64,000 nt of DNA from Alcaligenes parafaecalis (GCF_026344135.1 NZ_JAPKNA010000001.1:124001-188000), one strand, 5' to 3'. Counted from the first letter of the stretch, positions 35,159-44,139 are shown. The notes: a model not told the origin generated them from the sequence alone. Numbers and translations: made by a program.

Positions 35159-35648
35159 GATGGGCGGCTTCCTTCTGGCTCAACAAACGAACAACTTCAG
35201 CAATACCCTGAAGCAGCAAAAGCGCGGCGGCGACCACCATGGAGATCTTGAGCGGGTAAACAGGCAGTTGAACCGCGCCGTAGGTGGTTTCACCCTGAGC
35301 TAACGAGCGCATGGCGAAATCGTAGCTGCGAGTCAGAAATACCCAGGCAAAGGGGAAGAAGAAAATCAGATAGCCCGCAATTTCGGTCCATTTACGGACG
35401 GTGGGGGAAAAGCGGTTGATCAGCAAATCTACCCTGACATGGGCCTGGTGTTTAAGTGCGTAGGCACCCAGCATCAGAAAGTAAAACCCATATAGCTGCT
35501 TGGTGACGTCAAAAGTCCAGCGAGTGGGCTGATTCATCACGTAGCGCATGAACACTTCATAAATAATAATGGTGGAAAAAATAATGGCGATAAAGGAAAT
35601 GAGCTTTCCTATCCATTCATTGATTGAGTCGATTAGACGCAAAACCAT
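35148..35648 (-). CDS. TRAP transporter small permease (DctQ type), second locus
   Basis: A 166-residue protein with four helices (ISFIAIIFSTIIIYEVFMRY, YGFYFLMLGAYALKHQAHVRVDLLI, IAGYLIFFFPFAWVFLTRSYDF, KISMVVAAALLLLQGIAEVVRLL). TRWTFDVTKQLYGFYFLMLGAYALKHQAHVRVD is the DctQ region. First gene of the operon; no regulator is adjacent. Confidence 0.88.
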   Translation of the reverse strand: MVLRLIDSINEWIGKLISFIAIIFSTIIIYEVFMRYVMNQPTRWTFDVTKQLYGFYFLMLGAYALKHQAHVRVDLLINRFSPTVRKWTEIAGYLIFFFPFAWVFLTRSYDFAMRSLAQGETTYGAVQLPVYPLKISMVVAAALLLLQGIAEVVRLLSQKEAAHHDA

Positions 35649-35989
35649 GCTTGTCCCTTATGTTCGTTTTTATGGGCGACATCTCTGTTTTAGTCTATGA
35701 GTAAGATCGGTGCAGTCACAACTTGGGTTTACCCTTACGTCAACCTGAATTGAATAATTAAGGGTAATAAGGCGTAAATAGAGATGATTTACTCATCTGA
35801 TCATGCTTGGTTTGATGCCTGAAAAAAAGCGTAGCGCAGGGAATTGAGAATAGCGGTTGAATACTGTTCTTGCTTGTGTGTGAAGAGTAGGGGAGTGGCC
35901 CTGGGTTTGGCAGATATTTCATAGCATCTATCTGATAATGAGAATTATTGCTAATATCATGCACCTCCCGCGTTTCTCTAATTTGCTCC
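35649..35989. other. divergent intergenic region
   Basis: 341 bases between the start of the TRAP operon (minus) and the second FecI gene (plus). A/T-rich; the only recognised element is the Fur-type box at 35934-35952. A minus-strand 84-codon frame here has no support. Confidence 0.5.
35934..35952 (+). promoter_or_regulatory. Fur-type box upstream of fec module 2
   Basis: GATAATGAGAATTATTGCT matches 14 of 19 Fur consensus positions and lies 37 bases before the sigma factor start. Read on the other strand it contains AGCAATAATTCTCATTATC, close to the boxes at 56736 and 59934. Confidence 0.78.
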
Positions 35990-36502
35990 ATGGCCCGCTC
36001 CCCTACGTCCAAAAAACCTTGGCTCGCCTACTATGGCGAGCTGATCGGCGTGTGGGCGCGGCGCTCGGGCAATCGGGCCGAGGTGGAGGATGCCACTCAT
36101 GATGTCATGGTGCGTGCCCTGGAAACTGACTGGCCCTGCCTGCCCAACCCCAATCCGCGCGCCTATTTCCATCGCAGCGTGCGCAATCGCCTGATTGATG
36201 TGCATCGTCATTCCAACTTTTTGGAGACCGTGCCTTTGCATCAGTTGGGGGAGGACGAGCACCCCTTGGAGTGCGACCCTGACAGTTCCATACGCACCGT
36301 GCAGTTACTGTCTTCCTTGAAAGAGGCCCTGAGCGAGTTGTCCCCCAAATGTCGGCAAGTCTTCTTGTGGCATCGGCTGGAGGGATATACTCAAGCGGAA
36401 ATTGCAGACAAGCTGAACATTTCCGTGAACATGGTGGAGAAATACATGATCCAGGCCATGCGCCATCTGCGCGAGCGCCTGAAAAATCATGCTCCCCATT
36501 AA
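35990..36502 (+). CDS. FecI-type ECF sigma factor, module 2
   Basis: A 170-residue ECF sigma factor. Region 2: PWLAYYGELIGVWARRSGNRAEVEDATHDVMVRALE and PRAYFHRSVRNRLIDVHRH. Region 4: CRQVFLWHRLEGYTQAEIADKLNISVNMVEKYMIQAMRHLRERL. It is highly similar to the module 3 sigma factor at 56192-56698 (same KKPWL, RSVRNRLID and ISVNMVEK segments), so the two are paralogues. ATG 35990 is chosen by alignment with that paralogue. fecR follows after 77 bases. Confidence 0.9.
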   Translation: MARSPTSKKPWLAYYGELIGVWARRSGNRAEVEDATHDVMVRALETDWPCLPNPNPRAYFHRSVRNRLIDVHRHSNFLETVPLHQLGEDEHPLECDPDSSIRTVQLLSSLKEALSELSPKCRQVFLWHRLEGYTQAEIADKLNISVNMVEKYMIQAMRHLRERLKNHAPH

Positions 36503-36579
36503 GAGAACAAAGGGCACTTGGCCCGCGTAGGCAAGACTAACAATCCCGGCTGTCTGCTCTTTGTATTTTGCTGCTTTCC

Positions 36580-37650
36580 ATGACTTCAGAATCTCCCTTA
36601 CTTCCTGACAATCCCCACGATGCCGCTGCTTACTGGTTTGCGCGTGTGCACTCGGGCGATTTCAGCGTTGCAGAGGAAAAGCGTTTTCTGGAGTGGAGAC
36701 AGGCAGATAGCCAGAACGAGTTTGAGTACCGGGCTTTGGAGAGTATCTGGCAAAGCAGCTTGATGATTCCGGATGAGGAGTTGCGGGAGATGTTGGATGA
36801 GGATGCTGAGGCTGGTTTGGCCTCGGCTGATGGCTTGGCTGAGGTTTCAAGCGAGCACGCATCCAAGACATCACCCAGGGCCTCCTTCGCAATACCTCCC
36901 AACGCAGCACGCCGTCGTTTTCTCTGGCAAGGTGCAACGCTTGGCGCCGTCGCAATACTAGGTGCAGGCGGTGTTTACATCGCGCAACAAGATACCGTCA
37001 GCCATGCCCTGAGCTACATCACCGCCTTCGGTGAACAAAAAACCGTGACGTTGCCCGATGGCTCCGAAGTCCATATGAATGTCTCCACGGAGCTGGTACT
37101 GCATTATCAGGCCGACCGGCGTCAGCTCACCTTGCTGAAAGGGGAGGCGATGTTTGCGGTTCAAAGCGACAAGAATCGTCCCTTTATCGTAGATGCCGGG
37201 CAAGTTCAGGTTGAAGTCACAGGCACTGTATTCAATGTGCGTCGTCATGCCCAAGGCAATGTGGAAGTAGCCGTAACCGAAGGCTCCGTTCAAGTCTCGT
37301 CCGGGCCCTGGTGGAATCGCCAACAAGCATCGCTGACACCGGGCATGCTGGCGCAGGGTAGTGAAGAGCAGGCCTGGTCGGTGCAGCGAACGGATGTTGC
37401 GGCACGTACCGCCTGGCGACAAGGTAAAGTGGTGTTTCGGGATCAGACCCTGGACGAAGTGGTTCAGGAAATGAATCGTTATTTGCCTGAACCGATTGAG
37501 CTGATGGACGAAAAGTTAAAGCGTCTTCGTATGGCAGGGGTTTTCAATATCGAAGATGCGCAGGGCTTTTTGATGGCGCTGCAGGAGCAGTTGCCGGTGA
37601 CGATAGTGAGCCGTTCGGATGGGCGGGTGGGGGTGGCTGTAGAGCGGTGA
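36580..37650 (+). CDS. FecR-type anti-sigma regulator, module 2
   Basis: A 356-residue regulator. Cytoplasmic part: DNPHDAAAYWFARVHSGDFSVAEEKRFLEWR. A helix near 115-135 (FLWQGATLGAVAILGAGGVYIA) spans the membrane. Periplasmic FecR domain: KTVTLPDGSEVHMNVSTELVLHY, LTLLKGEAMFAVQSDKNRPF, VTGTVFNVRRH, then GPWWNRQQASLTPGMLAQ and a C-terminal STN-like segment (VVQEMNRYLPEPIELMD). The module 3 FecR has the same layout and many identical segments. The receptor that should follow is displaced about 2.1 kb by the FRG segment. Confidence 0.92.
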   Translation: MTSESPLLPDNPHDAAAYWFARVHSGDFSVAEEKRFLEWRQADSQNEFEYRALESIWQSSLMIPDEELREMLDEDAEAGLASADGLAEVSSEHASKTSPRASFAIPPNAARRRFLWQGATLGAVAILGAGGVYIAQQDTVSHALSYITAFGEQKTVTLPDGSEVHMNVSTELVLHYQADRRQLTLLKGEAMFAVQSDKNRPFIVDAGQVQVEVTGTVFNVRRHAQGNVEVAVTEGSVQVSSGPWWNRQQASLTPGMLAQGSEEQAWSVQRTDVAARTAWRQGKVVFRDQTLDEVVQEMNRYLPEPIELMDEKLKRLRMAGVFNIEDAQGFLMALQEQLPVTIVSRSDGRVGVAVER

Positions 37651-37939
37651 TGTAAATGGAGTTTTGCAATGGAAGCGTTATGGCTGCTTTCGGCCAGTTC
37701 CGGCCGTTCGCCATCGTCGGTGCGTGGTCATTCGAGCGGCGGTTCACCTCAAACAGCGGCCCTCCACAGTCGGACGGCATTAGGTCGGTTGCCGCGCCGA
37801 GTTCTCCCTCCGCCCTCGCGTGCATGGCCGAGTGGCTTGACGCCGCGTGCGATGACGTTAAGCTTCGGGAGCTGCGTAGGCTTGAGGAAACATTCGCCTT
37901 GTGGCGTTAGCTACGCGATGCCGACGCAAGAGTAATACC
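37651..37939. other. left flank of the FRG segment
   Basis: 289 bases between fecR and the stop of the minus-strand FRG gene. A plus-strand frame of 84 codons (37656-37910) has no ribosome-binding site and no recognisable domain. The sequence includes a GC-rich imperfect inverted repeat, CGGCCAGTTCCGGCCG (37699-37714). No terminator or insertion-sequence end is evident. Confidence 0.4.
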
Positions 37940-39295
37940 TCATTGCCCTGTTGCGGCTCGAAAAAGATGCAAATGTGCATAGCTCAACGGGCCGATGGTT
38001 TTAAATTGCCCATCAGCCAATGCGTCATTCAAAATTCGCAGCAGGTTGAAATGTCGCTCATGCACCAGATCGTTGTTGCATGGACATTCATCAATGTGCT
38101 TCGCCTTCTTCCAGACGTCGCCCTCCAAGCTATAAAACCAACCAGCGCTTACGCCACCGCCAGAGGGAACGTTAGTAGGGTGCCCAATCAACAGCGCTGT
38201 AACCTCGACAAGCCCATCGCCCGTTCGTCGTACGAAAACGCCCTTGTCGCAAACATATGAGTCAGAGCGCTCAGGTGGGCGTATAGGGGCATCGAGTTCG
38301 ATCACAAATGCTCCATGTCCATTGAGTAGCTTTGTCACCTCAGGCAACGAAAAGGTCGCTGGAGGCGAACTGTAGTATGCCGTCTCCTGCATCCGATAAA
38401 AACGAAAATCGGTAAGATCGGAGATAACTTGTCGCTGCTCGTCGATCCAGAACTCATCGTACAGGATGGTTTGGGGCGGCAGGTGTTTCGTAAATTCGAC
38501 TCGATACTCGGGTAGGTCAAGTCCTCGATGGAATACCGGGATTGTCATCTCGTCCTTAAAGACACGTTGCCACGGAATATCGAGCAACGCATGCAGTAAG
38601 AAGTCGGTTTTCGCCGATGGGAAAAGATCGTTCGTGTTGTTAAGTCCAGCCTCCGCACACCGCTGTAGCAGCACGCCGTTTTCAACAGTCAGATGCGCTA
38701 CGACTGCATCGGAAGGCAAGCGGCTCACGATTCCAGCAAGGCAGGCGTGTTGCGCGTGAAATCGCAACGGTCCGCCTTCCACGCTTATCTCGTCCAAGTC
38801 GTGCAGTCCGACCTCTCGCGCCTTTAGTGCAGCGATGTCAATCACATACAGGTGTCCCTTCCCAGTCGTAACCTCGGCATAGCTCGCCTGCGTGTGTACA
38901 AGCCAAACGGGGTCTTCCTCGTGGTTTTCACACATGTTGATCGTTCGCTTTTCGGAATACTGATGTGACGCGAACCAGCAAGCGACCGTCAGTGATTTTG
39001 TCAGGTCGATGTAGAAAGAACGCCAACCATAGTGCTGAAGTATCGCCTGCACAAATTCATCACTAATATCTTCGTACTTAGCCCCGCTAACCGCCCTGAT
39101 GAGTGCTCTAGCAAAGTAGAGCCATTTCTGCATCAACGGAGGAACGCAGCCCTTCCGTTCAAACGATGTCGGAAAGCTCGGAGCACCTGTCTCGTCAAAA
39201 TAGTGTTTTGCTTGTCCGCGAAAAAGGAATCCGTTCACGAATCGCTGCTCCACCATCCTCAGTTCTTCGATAGTCGTTATGGATAGGGTTTCCAA
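37940..39295 (-). CDS. FRG-domain protein, accessory cargo
   Basis: A 451-residue protein (463 if TTG 39331 is used). The N-terminal half carries an FRG domain: FLFRGQ at 24-28, then ILQHYGWRSFYIDLTKSLTVACWFAS, matching the family pattern FRGQ...QHYGxxTxxLDxTxxxxxALxFA. The rest has no recognised domain. FRG proteins are common on variable islands, some near anti-phage genes, but a biochemical role is not established. TTG 39295 is preferred: AAGGA precedes it, and the stop of an upstream frame overlaps. It is inverted relative to the fec operon it interrupts and looks more A/T-rich than its neighbours. Confidence 0.75.
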   Translation of the reverse strand: METLSITTIEELRMVEQRFVNGFLFRGQAKHYFDETGAPSFPTSFERKGCVPPLMQKWLYFARALIRAVSGAKYEDISDEFVQAILQHYGWRSFYIDLTKSLTVACWFASHQYSEKRTINMCENHEEDPVWLVHTQASYAEVTTGKGHLYVIDIAALKAREVGLHDLDEISVEGGPLRFHAQHACLAGIVSRLPSDAVVAHLTVENGVLLQRCAEAGLNNTNDLFPSAKTDFLLHALLDIPWQRVFKDEMTIPVFHRGLDLPEYRVEFTKHLPPQTILYDEFWIDEQRQVISDLTDFRFYRMQETAYYSSPPATFSLPEVTKLLNGHGAFVIELDAPIRPPERSDSYVCDKGVFVRRTGDGLVEVTALLIGHPTNVPSGGGVSAGWFYSLEGDVWKKAKHIDECPCNNDLVHERHFNLLRILNDALADGQFKTIGPLSYAHLHLFRAATGQ

Positions 39296-39296
39296 T

Positions 39297-39494
39297 CTAA
39301 TTCCTTTTTTTAGGCTCGAACTGGCGAACAAAACGATAGCCCGTTTCTCTGCTCGTGTCTCGGTTCGTCGGGTCGGGCTTTGCTTTTAGATCGTCGCCAT
39401 CACGCCCGGTCATTGGTCGCACCTTGTACAACACGCCATAGTGGCGCAAGCCGTCCGCTTCACTTTGAGAGCGGTCGTTGGCATACCAGCGAAT
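39297..39494 (-). pseudogene. 3' fragment of an unrecognised gene upstream of FRG
   Basis: A minus-strand frame of 65 codons, open from just after a stop at 39495-39497 to a TAG at 39297-39299. It reads YANDRSQSEADGLRHYGVLY, then KVRPMTGRDGDDLKAKPDP, then RETGYRFVRQFEPKKRN. Composition looks protein-like rather than random, and its stop codon is two bases from the FRG TTG, suggesting former or present translational coupling. There is no good start codon, so it is most likely the tail of a truncated partner gene. Family not recognised. Confidence 0.45.
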
Positions 39495-39519
39495 CTAATG
39501 ACGGCAACGGGTCGGAAGC

Positions 39520-39542
39520 AGGCATATGAATATGCCTTTTTA
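39520..39542 (+). terminator. terminator-like hairpin in the FRG flank
   Basis: AGGCATAT and ATATGCCT are perfect complements separated by two bases, followed by TTTTTA. Short stem; it may stop read-through from the left toward the receptor gene. Confidence 0.5.
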
Positions 39543-39695
39543 TCGAACAAATTGTATAAGCACAGTTAGTTCAAATGTACACAGAGGTTAATCGGCTCCT
39601 AATTCGGCTGCTGCACTGGTTTGTTGCTTGTTAGTGATAAGTTCCTTCAAACCCCATTCAGGGTTTTCCGCCCCCCGTCCGTTGTACCTATGAAG

Positions 39696-39726
39696 GCAGG
39701 TTTTCCGCACTCCCCGTGCGGCCTGC
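39696..39726 (+). repeat. GC-rich leader hairpin
   Basis: GCAGG (39696-39700) pairs with CCTGC (39722-39726), and CCGCAC (39705-39710) with GTGCGG (39716-39721), with a TTTT bulge on one side. It lies 70 bases upstream of the receptor GTG. Confidence 0.55.
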
Positions 39727-39796
39727 CCCCATCCTTTGGCCAAAGGGATCCCCCATTCGTACATCTACAGGACCTCTGTCTGTTAGGAAGACCTCT

Positions 39797-42199
39797 GTGA
39801 CTCTCCGTTCCTCTCGTTCTCACTCCCTGACTGGGCGTGCGGCTCGTTTCCCTTTGGCTGCGCCTGCCTTGAAGCTGGCGCTTTCCCTGGCTTTGTCGGC
39901 TACGTTTGTACCTGCTGTTTCCTTTGCCCAGCAAGCGGATGTGACGGTTTCGATTCCGTCCTCGTCCTTGGGTGATGCCTTGCTGCAATTAGGCCAGCAA
40001 ACCTCTTTCCAGTTTATTTACACCTCCGACCTGGTGCGCGGTATCCAGGCTCAGTCCGTGTCTGGTCGCATGGCGCCGGAAGCGGCTTTGGACAAGTTGT
40101 TGCAGGGCACGGGCATTGCTTACACCCGTACTGGCAACACGATCCATCTGCGCAAGAAGGTGGATGTGGAGGAGCTGGCAGCGATCAAGGTGCGTGCTGC
40201 CAGCCCTGTCACGGAAGGCTCTGGCTCTTATACCGCCGCTGGGCCTAGCCGCACAGCGACGGGGTTTGATTTGTCTTTGCGCGAGACGCCACAGTCCATC
40301 ACTGTCATGACGCGCGAGCGTCTGGATGACTTTAATTTGTACAAATTGTCTGATGTATTGGAGCAAACGCCCGGTGTATCAGTAGACCGGCAGGGAGATG
40401 CTGTTAACTTTGCGATTCGTGGCTCGGCGGTGAATATGCAGACCGACGGGATGCGTCAGAAGGCCAGTGGCTGGCTGGTCAATACGCAAACCCAGTACTC
40501 CATGGACGATATGGCCGAAATTGACCGTATTGAGGTATTGAAAGGGTCGTCCGGGCTGATGAGCGGAGATGGGGCTTATGGGGGCACGGTCAATATGATC
40601 CGCAAGCGCCCAACCGATGACTTCCAGGCCAGCATTGGCACGGCCGCCGGTAGCTGGGATAACTATCGAATTGATGCCGATGTTAGTTCGCCCTTGAATA
40701 AAAGCGGTTCCGTGCGAGGTCGTCTGGTTGCAGCCGCCTCGGATGGCAAGAGTTTCCAGAATTATGTGAAAACCAGTAGCAAGACGTTCTACGGGATTGT
40801 GGAGGCTGATCTGACGGATCGCACCTTGTTGACGCTTAGCTTTACTCAAAAAAACCGTACGATTAAAGGTGCCGCAGGCACATCGATGATTCAGGCTTAT
40901 GCGGCAGATGGCCAGTTCCTGGGGATCAAGCCACGGGAATTCAATGTGGCTGCTCCATGGTCCGGCTACGAGCAGCAAAGTAATACCTTGTTTCTTGATT
41001 TAACGCATCGCTTTAGCAATGATTGGTCCGCGACGCTGAAAGGAAGCCTGGATAAGACAGTTAACCCGGGTGAGCAGGAAGGAGTTTGGTTTGCCGGCCA
41101 ACCCGCGATGATCGATGTGGCTTGGTCACGCGATTATGAAACCCGTAATCGCAATCTGGCTTTAGCGGTGCAAGGCCCATTCTCGTTGTTGGGACGTCAG
41201 CACGAGTTGCGTTTCGGGGCGGATACCTACAGAACGACGACAGAGTCCTATGCAGCGGCGGGTCGACTTAGCAATCTGGGTTTGGACTATGCGGACGGTG
41301 GAGCAGTGATTGAAATCCCCGATTTCACTACTATGCCCATTAGTAATCATAGCTATTTCAGCTCGCAGCGAAACTCGCTGTATGCAGCAGGCTTATTCAG
41401 TCTGGCGGACCCTGTCAAACTGATTGGTGGCGTGCGTTACACCGATTTCAAGCAGTTTGATGAAACTCCGTACTCGTACAGCAATAATGACTTCAAGCAA
41501 CATGGGGTAGTGACGCCTTACGCGGGTCTGGTGGTGGATCTGAACGATCAGATTTCTGTTTATGGTAGTTATGCCAGCATTTTTAAGCCGCAAGGCGCCA
41601 AGGATATGGATGGCAAGACCTTAGATCCAGAGCGTGGTGTGACTTATGAGCTGGGTGTGAAAGGCGAGTTTTTTGATGGTGCCTTAAATGCCAGCGTGTC
41701 TCGTTTCTGGATGAAGACTAACAATACGGCGGAGTCCACGGGCGAGGTTCGCCCAACCGGGGAGACGATTTACCGTGCAGTTAATGGCGCGATGCGTCGC
41801 GGTTACGAGCTGGAACTGTCGGGTGAAGTGGCTCCCGGCTGGCAATTGCAGGGAAGCTACGTTCAAAATAGCAGCAGTTTGAAAACGACTGACACTGTGC
41901 CTAAACACCAGTTTAAATTGGCCAGTAGCTATCGTTTTGCTCAGTCCTTGCCAGGCTTGTCTGTGGGCGTCGCAGCACGTTGGCAAAGTAAAGCATCGAC
42001 TCGACTTATGGATCAGCCCTCTTATTGGTTGTTTGATGTGATGGCTCGTTATCAGGTCAACAAACATCTAAGCCTGGGGGCCAATGTGAATAATGTGTTT
42101 GATAAGAAATACATGGCAGGTTTGCGAGAGGCCGGGCGTATTCAGTATTCCTGGGGTGCGCCAAGAAACTTCACGGTGAATATGCGTTACCAGTTCTAA
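39797..42199 (+). CDS. TonB-dependent siderophore receptor with STN domain, module 2
   Basis: An 800-residue outer-membrane receptor. Signal sequence (LALSLALSATFVPAVSFAQQ), STN signalling domain (SIPSSSLGDALLQLGQQTSFQFIYTSDLVRGIQ), plug with LRETPQSITVMTRERLDDF and the barrel, ending RYQF with the terminal aromatic. ETPQSITV and IEVLKGSSGLMSGDGAYGGTVNMIRKRPT mark FpvA/FhuE-like siderophore receptors. GTG 39797 is chosen because AGGAAG lies upstream and the signal peptide follows. Its FecI/FecR pair is on the far side of the FRG segment. Confidence 0.9.
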   Translation: MTLRSSRSHSLTGRAARFPLAAPALKLALSLALSATFVPAVSFAQQADVTVSIPSSSLGDALLQLGQQTSFQFIYTSDLVRGIQAQSVSGRMAPEAALDKLLQGTGIAYTRTGNTIHLRKKVDVEELAAIKVRAASPVTEGSGSYTAAGPSRTATGFDLSLRETPQSITVMTRERLDDFNLYKLSDVLEQTPGVSVDRQGDAVNFAIRGSAVNMQTDGMRQKASGWLVNTQTQYSMDDMAEIDRIEVLKGSSGLMSGDGAYGGTVNMIRKRPTDDFQASIGTAAGSWDNYRIDADVSSPLNKSGSVRGRLVAAASDGKSFQNYVKTSSKTFYGIVEADLTDRTLLTLSFTQKNRTIKGAAGTSMIQAYAADGQFLGIKPREFNVAAPWSGYEQQSNTLFLDLTHRFSNDWSATLKGSLDKTVNPGEQEGVWFAGQPAMIDVAWSRDYETRNRNLALAVQGPFSLLGRQHELRFGADTYRTTTESYAAAGRLSNLGLDYADGGAVIEIPDFTTMPISNHSYFSSQRNSLYAAGLFSLADPVKLIGGVRYTDFKQFDETPYSYSNNDFKQHGVVTPYAGLVVDLNDQISVYGSYASIFKPQGAKDMDGKTLDPERGVTYELGVKGEFFDGALNASVSRFWMKTNNTAESTGEVRPTGETIYRAVNGAMRRGYELELSGEVAPGWQLQGSYVQNSSSLKTTDTVPKHQFKLASSYRFAQSLPGLSVGVAARWQSKASTRLMDQPSYWLFDVMARYQVNKHLSLGANVNNVFDKKYMAGLREAGRIQYSWGAPRNFTVNMRYQF

Positions 42200-42270
42200 G
42201 CTAATTGGGAATCAAGGCTGTGAACGAAGCTACATGTACTTGAATCCCCCTTATGCAATCTGCATTAAAA

Positions 42271-42296
42271 AAGCCACCCGTTTGGGTGGCTTTTCG
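42271..42296. terminator. bidirectional terminator
   Basis: AAGCCACCC (42271-42279) and GGGTGGCTT (42284-42292) with a GTTT loop, flanked by AAAA and TTTT. It ends the receptor gene and may serve the convergent permease. Confidence 0.85.
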
Positions 42297-42404
42297 CATC
42301 CGGGCTCCAGCCTCGTTCCAGTTCTGCTGCCCAAGGGCAGCGAGTTGGAGTGTTGCCAGTGTGTGCCAGCCAAGTTTTGTAGAACGAGGCCAGACCCGAC
42401 TGCG

Positions 42405-42435
42405 GCAACACGGTTCTTGGTAGAACCGTGTTGTT
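42405..42435 (+). terminator. second hairpin between convergent genes
   Basis: CAACACGGTTCT (42405-42416) and AGAACCGTGTTG (42421-42432), a perfect 12-base stem with a TGGT loop, followed by TTT. It lies just beyond the permease stop codon. Confidence 0.6.
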
Positions 42436-42446
42436 TACATCACAAC

Positions 42447-43853
42447 TTAGCTGACGCTTTGCGCCGCCAGGCCCAATGCCAAGTCTTTCTTCATGCGTTT
42501 CTTGTAGAAAGGCAGGCAGATGAACAAGGCCAGGAACCAGAATGGCGTGGCAATCAGGCCGATCAGGGTTTCTTCTTCCTGGCTGAACAAGTACAGCGCA
42601 AAGGCAAAGAACACCAGCGTCAGATAGCACATGGGAATCGCAAAGGGCATTTTGTAGCTCGATGCGGCATGGGCTTCAGGACGAACGCGACGGTACTTCA
42701 GGTAGGTGATCAGGATCACGGCCCAGACAAAGATAAAGCAGATGCTGGCCACGGTGGTCACGATGGTGAACACGCGCATCACGTCGCCTTCTGCGTAAAG
42801 CAGGAACAGGCTGGACAGCAAGAGGGCGCAAGAGTAGATCAGACCATTACGGGGGGTGCCGTTACGCGACAACTGGCTGAATGCTTCGGGAGCCAGCTTG
42901 TTTTTGGACAGACCGTACAACATGCGGCCTGTCGAGAACATGCCGCTATTGGCGGACGACAGGGCCGAGGTCAGCACCACAAAGTTGATGATGGCTGCTG
43001 CGGCACCCACGCCAATCAGCAAGAACATATTTACAAACGGGCTCTTGTTGGGAGCAACAATATCCCAAGGGGTGACGGTCATGATGGCGGTCAGGGCCAG
43101 CACGTAAAACACAATCACGCGAACGGGAATCTTGTTGATGGCTTTGGGCAGGTTCTTGGCAGGGTCAGCCGTTTCAGCAGAAGCCGTACCCACCAGCTCA
43201 ATACCCACGAAGGCAAAGATGGCGATCTGGAAGGCGGCAAAGAAGCCATGCAATCCATTGGGGAACATGCCGCCGCGGTCCCACAAGTGGGTCAGGCTGG
43301 CTTTTTCGCCGGTCGGGCCGACAAAGCCGGTGAACAGCAGGTAAGCACCCACGCCAATCAGCGCAACAATGGCAATGATCTTGACCAAAGCAAACCAGAA
43401 CTCCAGCTCGCCAAACAATTTGGCCGACAGCAGGTTAAAGATCAGCAAGAAGGCGATACACGCCAGGCCGGGAAGCCAGAGCGGAATGTCCGGCCACCAG
43501 AATTGGGTGTAGCCGGTAATGGCGACAATATCCGCAATACCAATAACCACCCAGCAGAACCAATAGCTCCAGCCCAGAAAATAGCCCATGGTCGGGCCCA
43601 GAATATCGGCGGAGAAATCCACGAAAGATTTGTATTCCAGGTTATGCAGGAGCAATTCCCCCATTGCCCGCATAACAAAAAACAAAAAGAACCCGATGAT
43701 CATGTATGTGAACAAGACCGAAGGTCCGGCCAGGCTAATGGTGCGGCCTGATCCCATAAATAGCCCTGTACCGATAGCGCCTCCAATTGCTATCAGTTGC
43801 AGGTGCCGGTTTTTCAACGAGCGCTGCAGTCCAGATGAATGTTGCTGAGACAC
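42447..43853 (-). CDS. amino-acid/polyamine/organocation permease, CycA-like
   Basis: A 468-residue permease with 12 hydrophobic segments. LKNRHLQLIAIGGAIGTGLFMGSGRTI, GPSVLFTYMIIGFFLFFVMRAMGELL and FVGIELVGTASAETADPAKNLPKAIN are typical of the CycA/AnsP/GabP branch of APC transporters. CycA moves glycine, D-alanine and D-serine with protons. A tandem glycine riboswitch in the leader supports glycine as substrate. GTG start with TAGGAG upstream. The leader runs about 470 bases from a predicted promoter. Confidence 0.88.
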   Translation of the reverse strand: MSQQHSSGLQRSLKNRHLQLIAIGGAIGTGLFMGSGRTISLAGPSVLFTYMIIGFFLFFVMRAMGELLLHNLEYKSFVDFSADILGPTMGYFLGWSYWFCWVVIGIADIVAITGYTQFWWPDIPLWLPGLACIAFLLIFNLLSAKLFGELEFWFALVKIIAIVALIGVGAYLLFTGFVGPTGEKASLTHLWDRGGMFPNGLHGFFAAFQIAIFAFVGIELVGTASAETADPAKNLPKAINKIPVRVIVFYVLALTAIMTVTPWDIVAPNKSPFVNMFLLIGVGAAAAIINFVVLTSALSSANSGMFSTGRMLYGLSKNKLAPEAFSQLSRNGTPRNGLIYSCALLLSSLFLLYAEGDVMRVFTIVTTVASICFIFVWAVILITYLKYRRVRPEAHAASSYKMPFAIPMCYLTLVFFAFALYLFSQEEETLIGLIATPFWFLALFICLPFYKKRMKKDLALGLAAQSVS

Positions 43854-44139
43854 ACTGTTCTCCTAGTTTTTTTTCGTTCAAATGCGTAATTATGACTGTG
43901 CTGCGAGAAAACAAAGGGCACAACCCGTCCTCAAGGACGGTTTTCTTGATGCCGATCTAAATAGGGTATGGAGCGCACAGCAGTCCTCCTTGTTCTGACG
44001 ACATGAAATGTCAAAACAGACCTGTGTGCGAATAAAAATGGGAATAGGGATGTGGCGTGTCAGGCGGCCAGAAAATGGCACCCGACTATCTGCTCATAGA
44101 TAGGCTCCGGACGAATAGGTGAACACAGGCCATATGGCC
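43854..44139 (-). other. leader between the riboswitch and the permease
   Basis: About 286 bases downstream of the aptamers. On the minus strand AACCGTCC-TTGA-GGACGGGTT (43922-43942) forms a stable hairpin with no clear U-tract; it may be part of the expression platform. No gene is seen. Confidence 0.45.

Larger units (their letters stand above)
39500..39796. other. right flank of the FRG segment and receptor leader
   Basis: About 300 bases before the module 2 receptor. Holds a small terminator-like hairpin (39520-39542) and a GC-rich hairpin (39696-39726). No Fur box or clear promoter is seen, so the receptor may depend on FecI-type recognition that I cannot identify by eye. Confidence 0.45.

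Noticed and set aside
35758..36012. 84-codon minus-strand frame before fecI module 2
   Set aside because: Overlaps the Fur box and the sigma factor start; no domain.
37656..37910. 84-codon plus-strand frame after fecR
   Set aside because: No ribosome-binding site and no domain; looks like flank of the FRG segment.
37651..39796. Insertion-sequence ends or attachment sites around the FRG segment
   Set aside because: I looked for matching terminal inverted repeats, direct repeats and a tRNA target and found none, so the mechanism of insertion is left open.
42234..43751. 505-codon plus-strand frame
   Set aside because: Antisense of the CycA-like permease, rich in His/Gln/Gly as expected from such shadows; no start signal.
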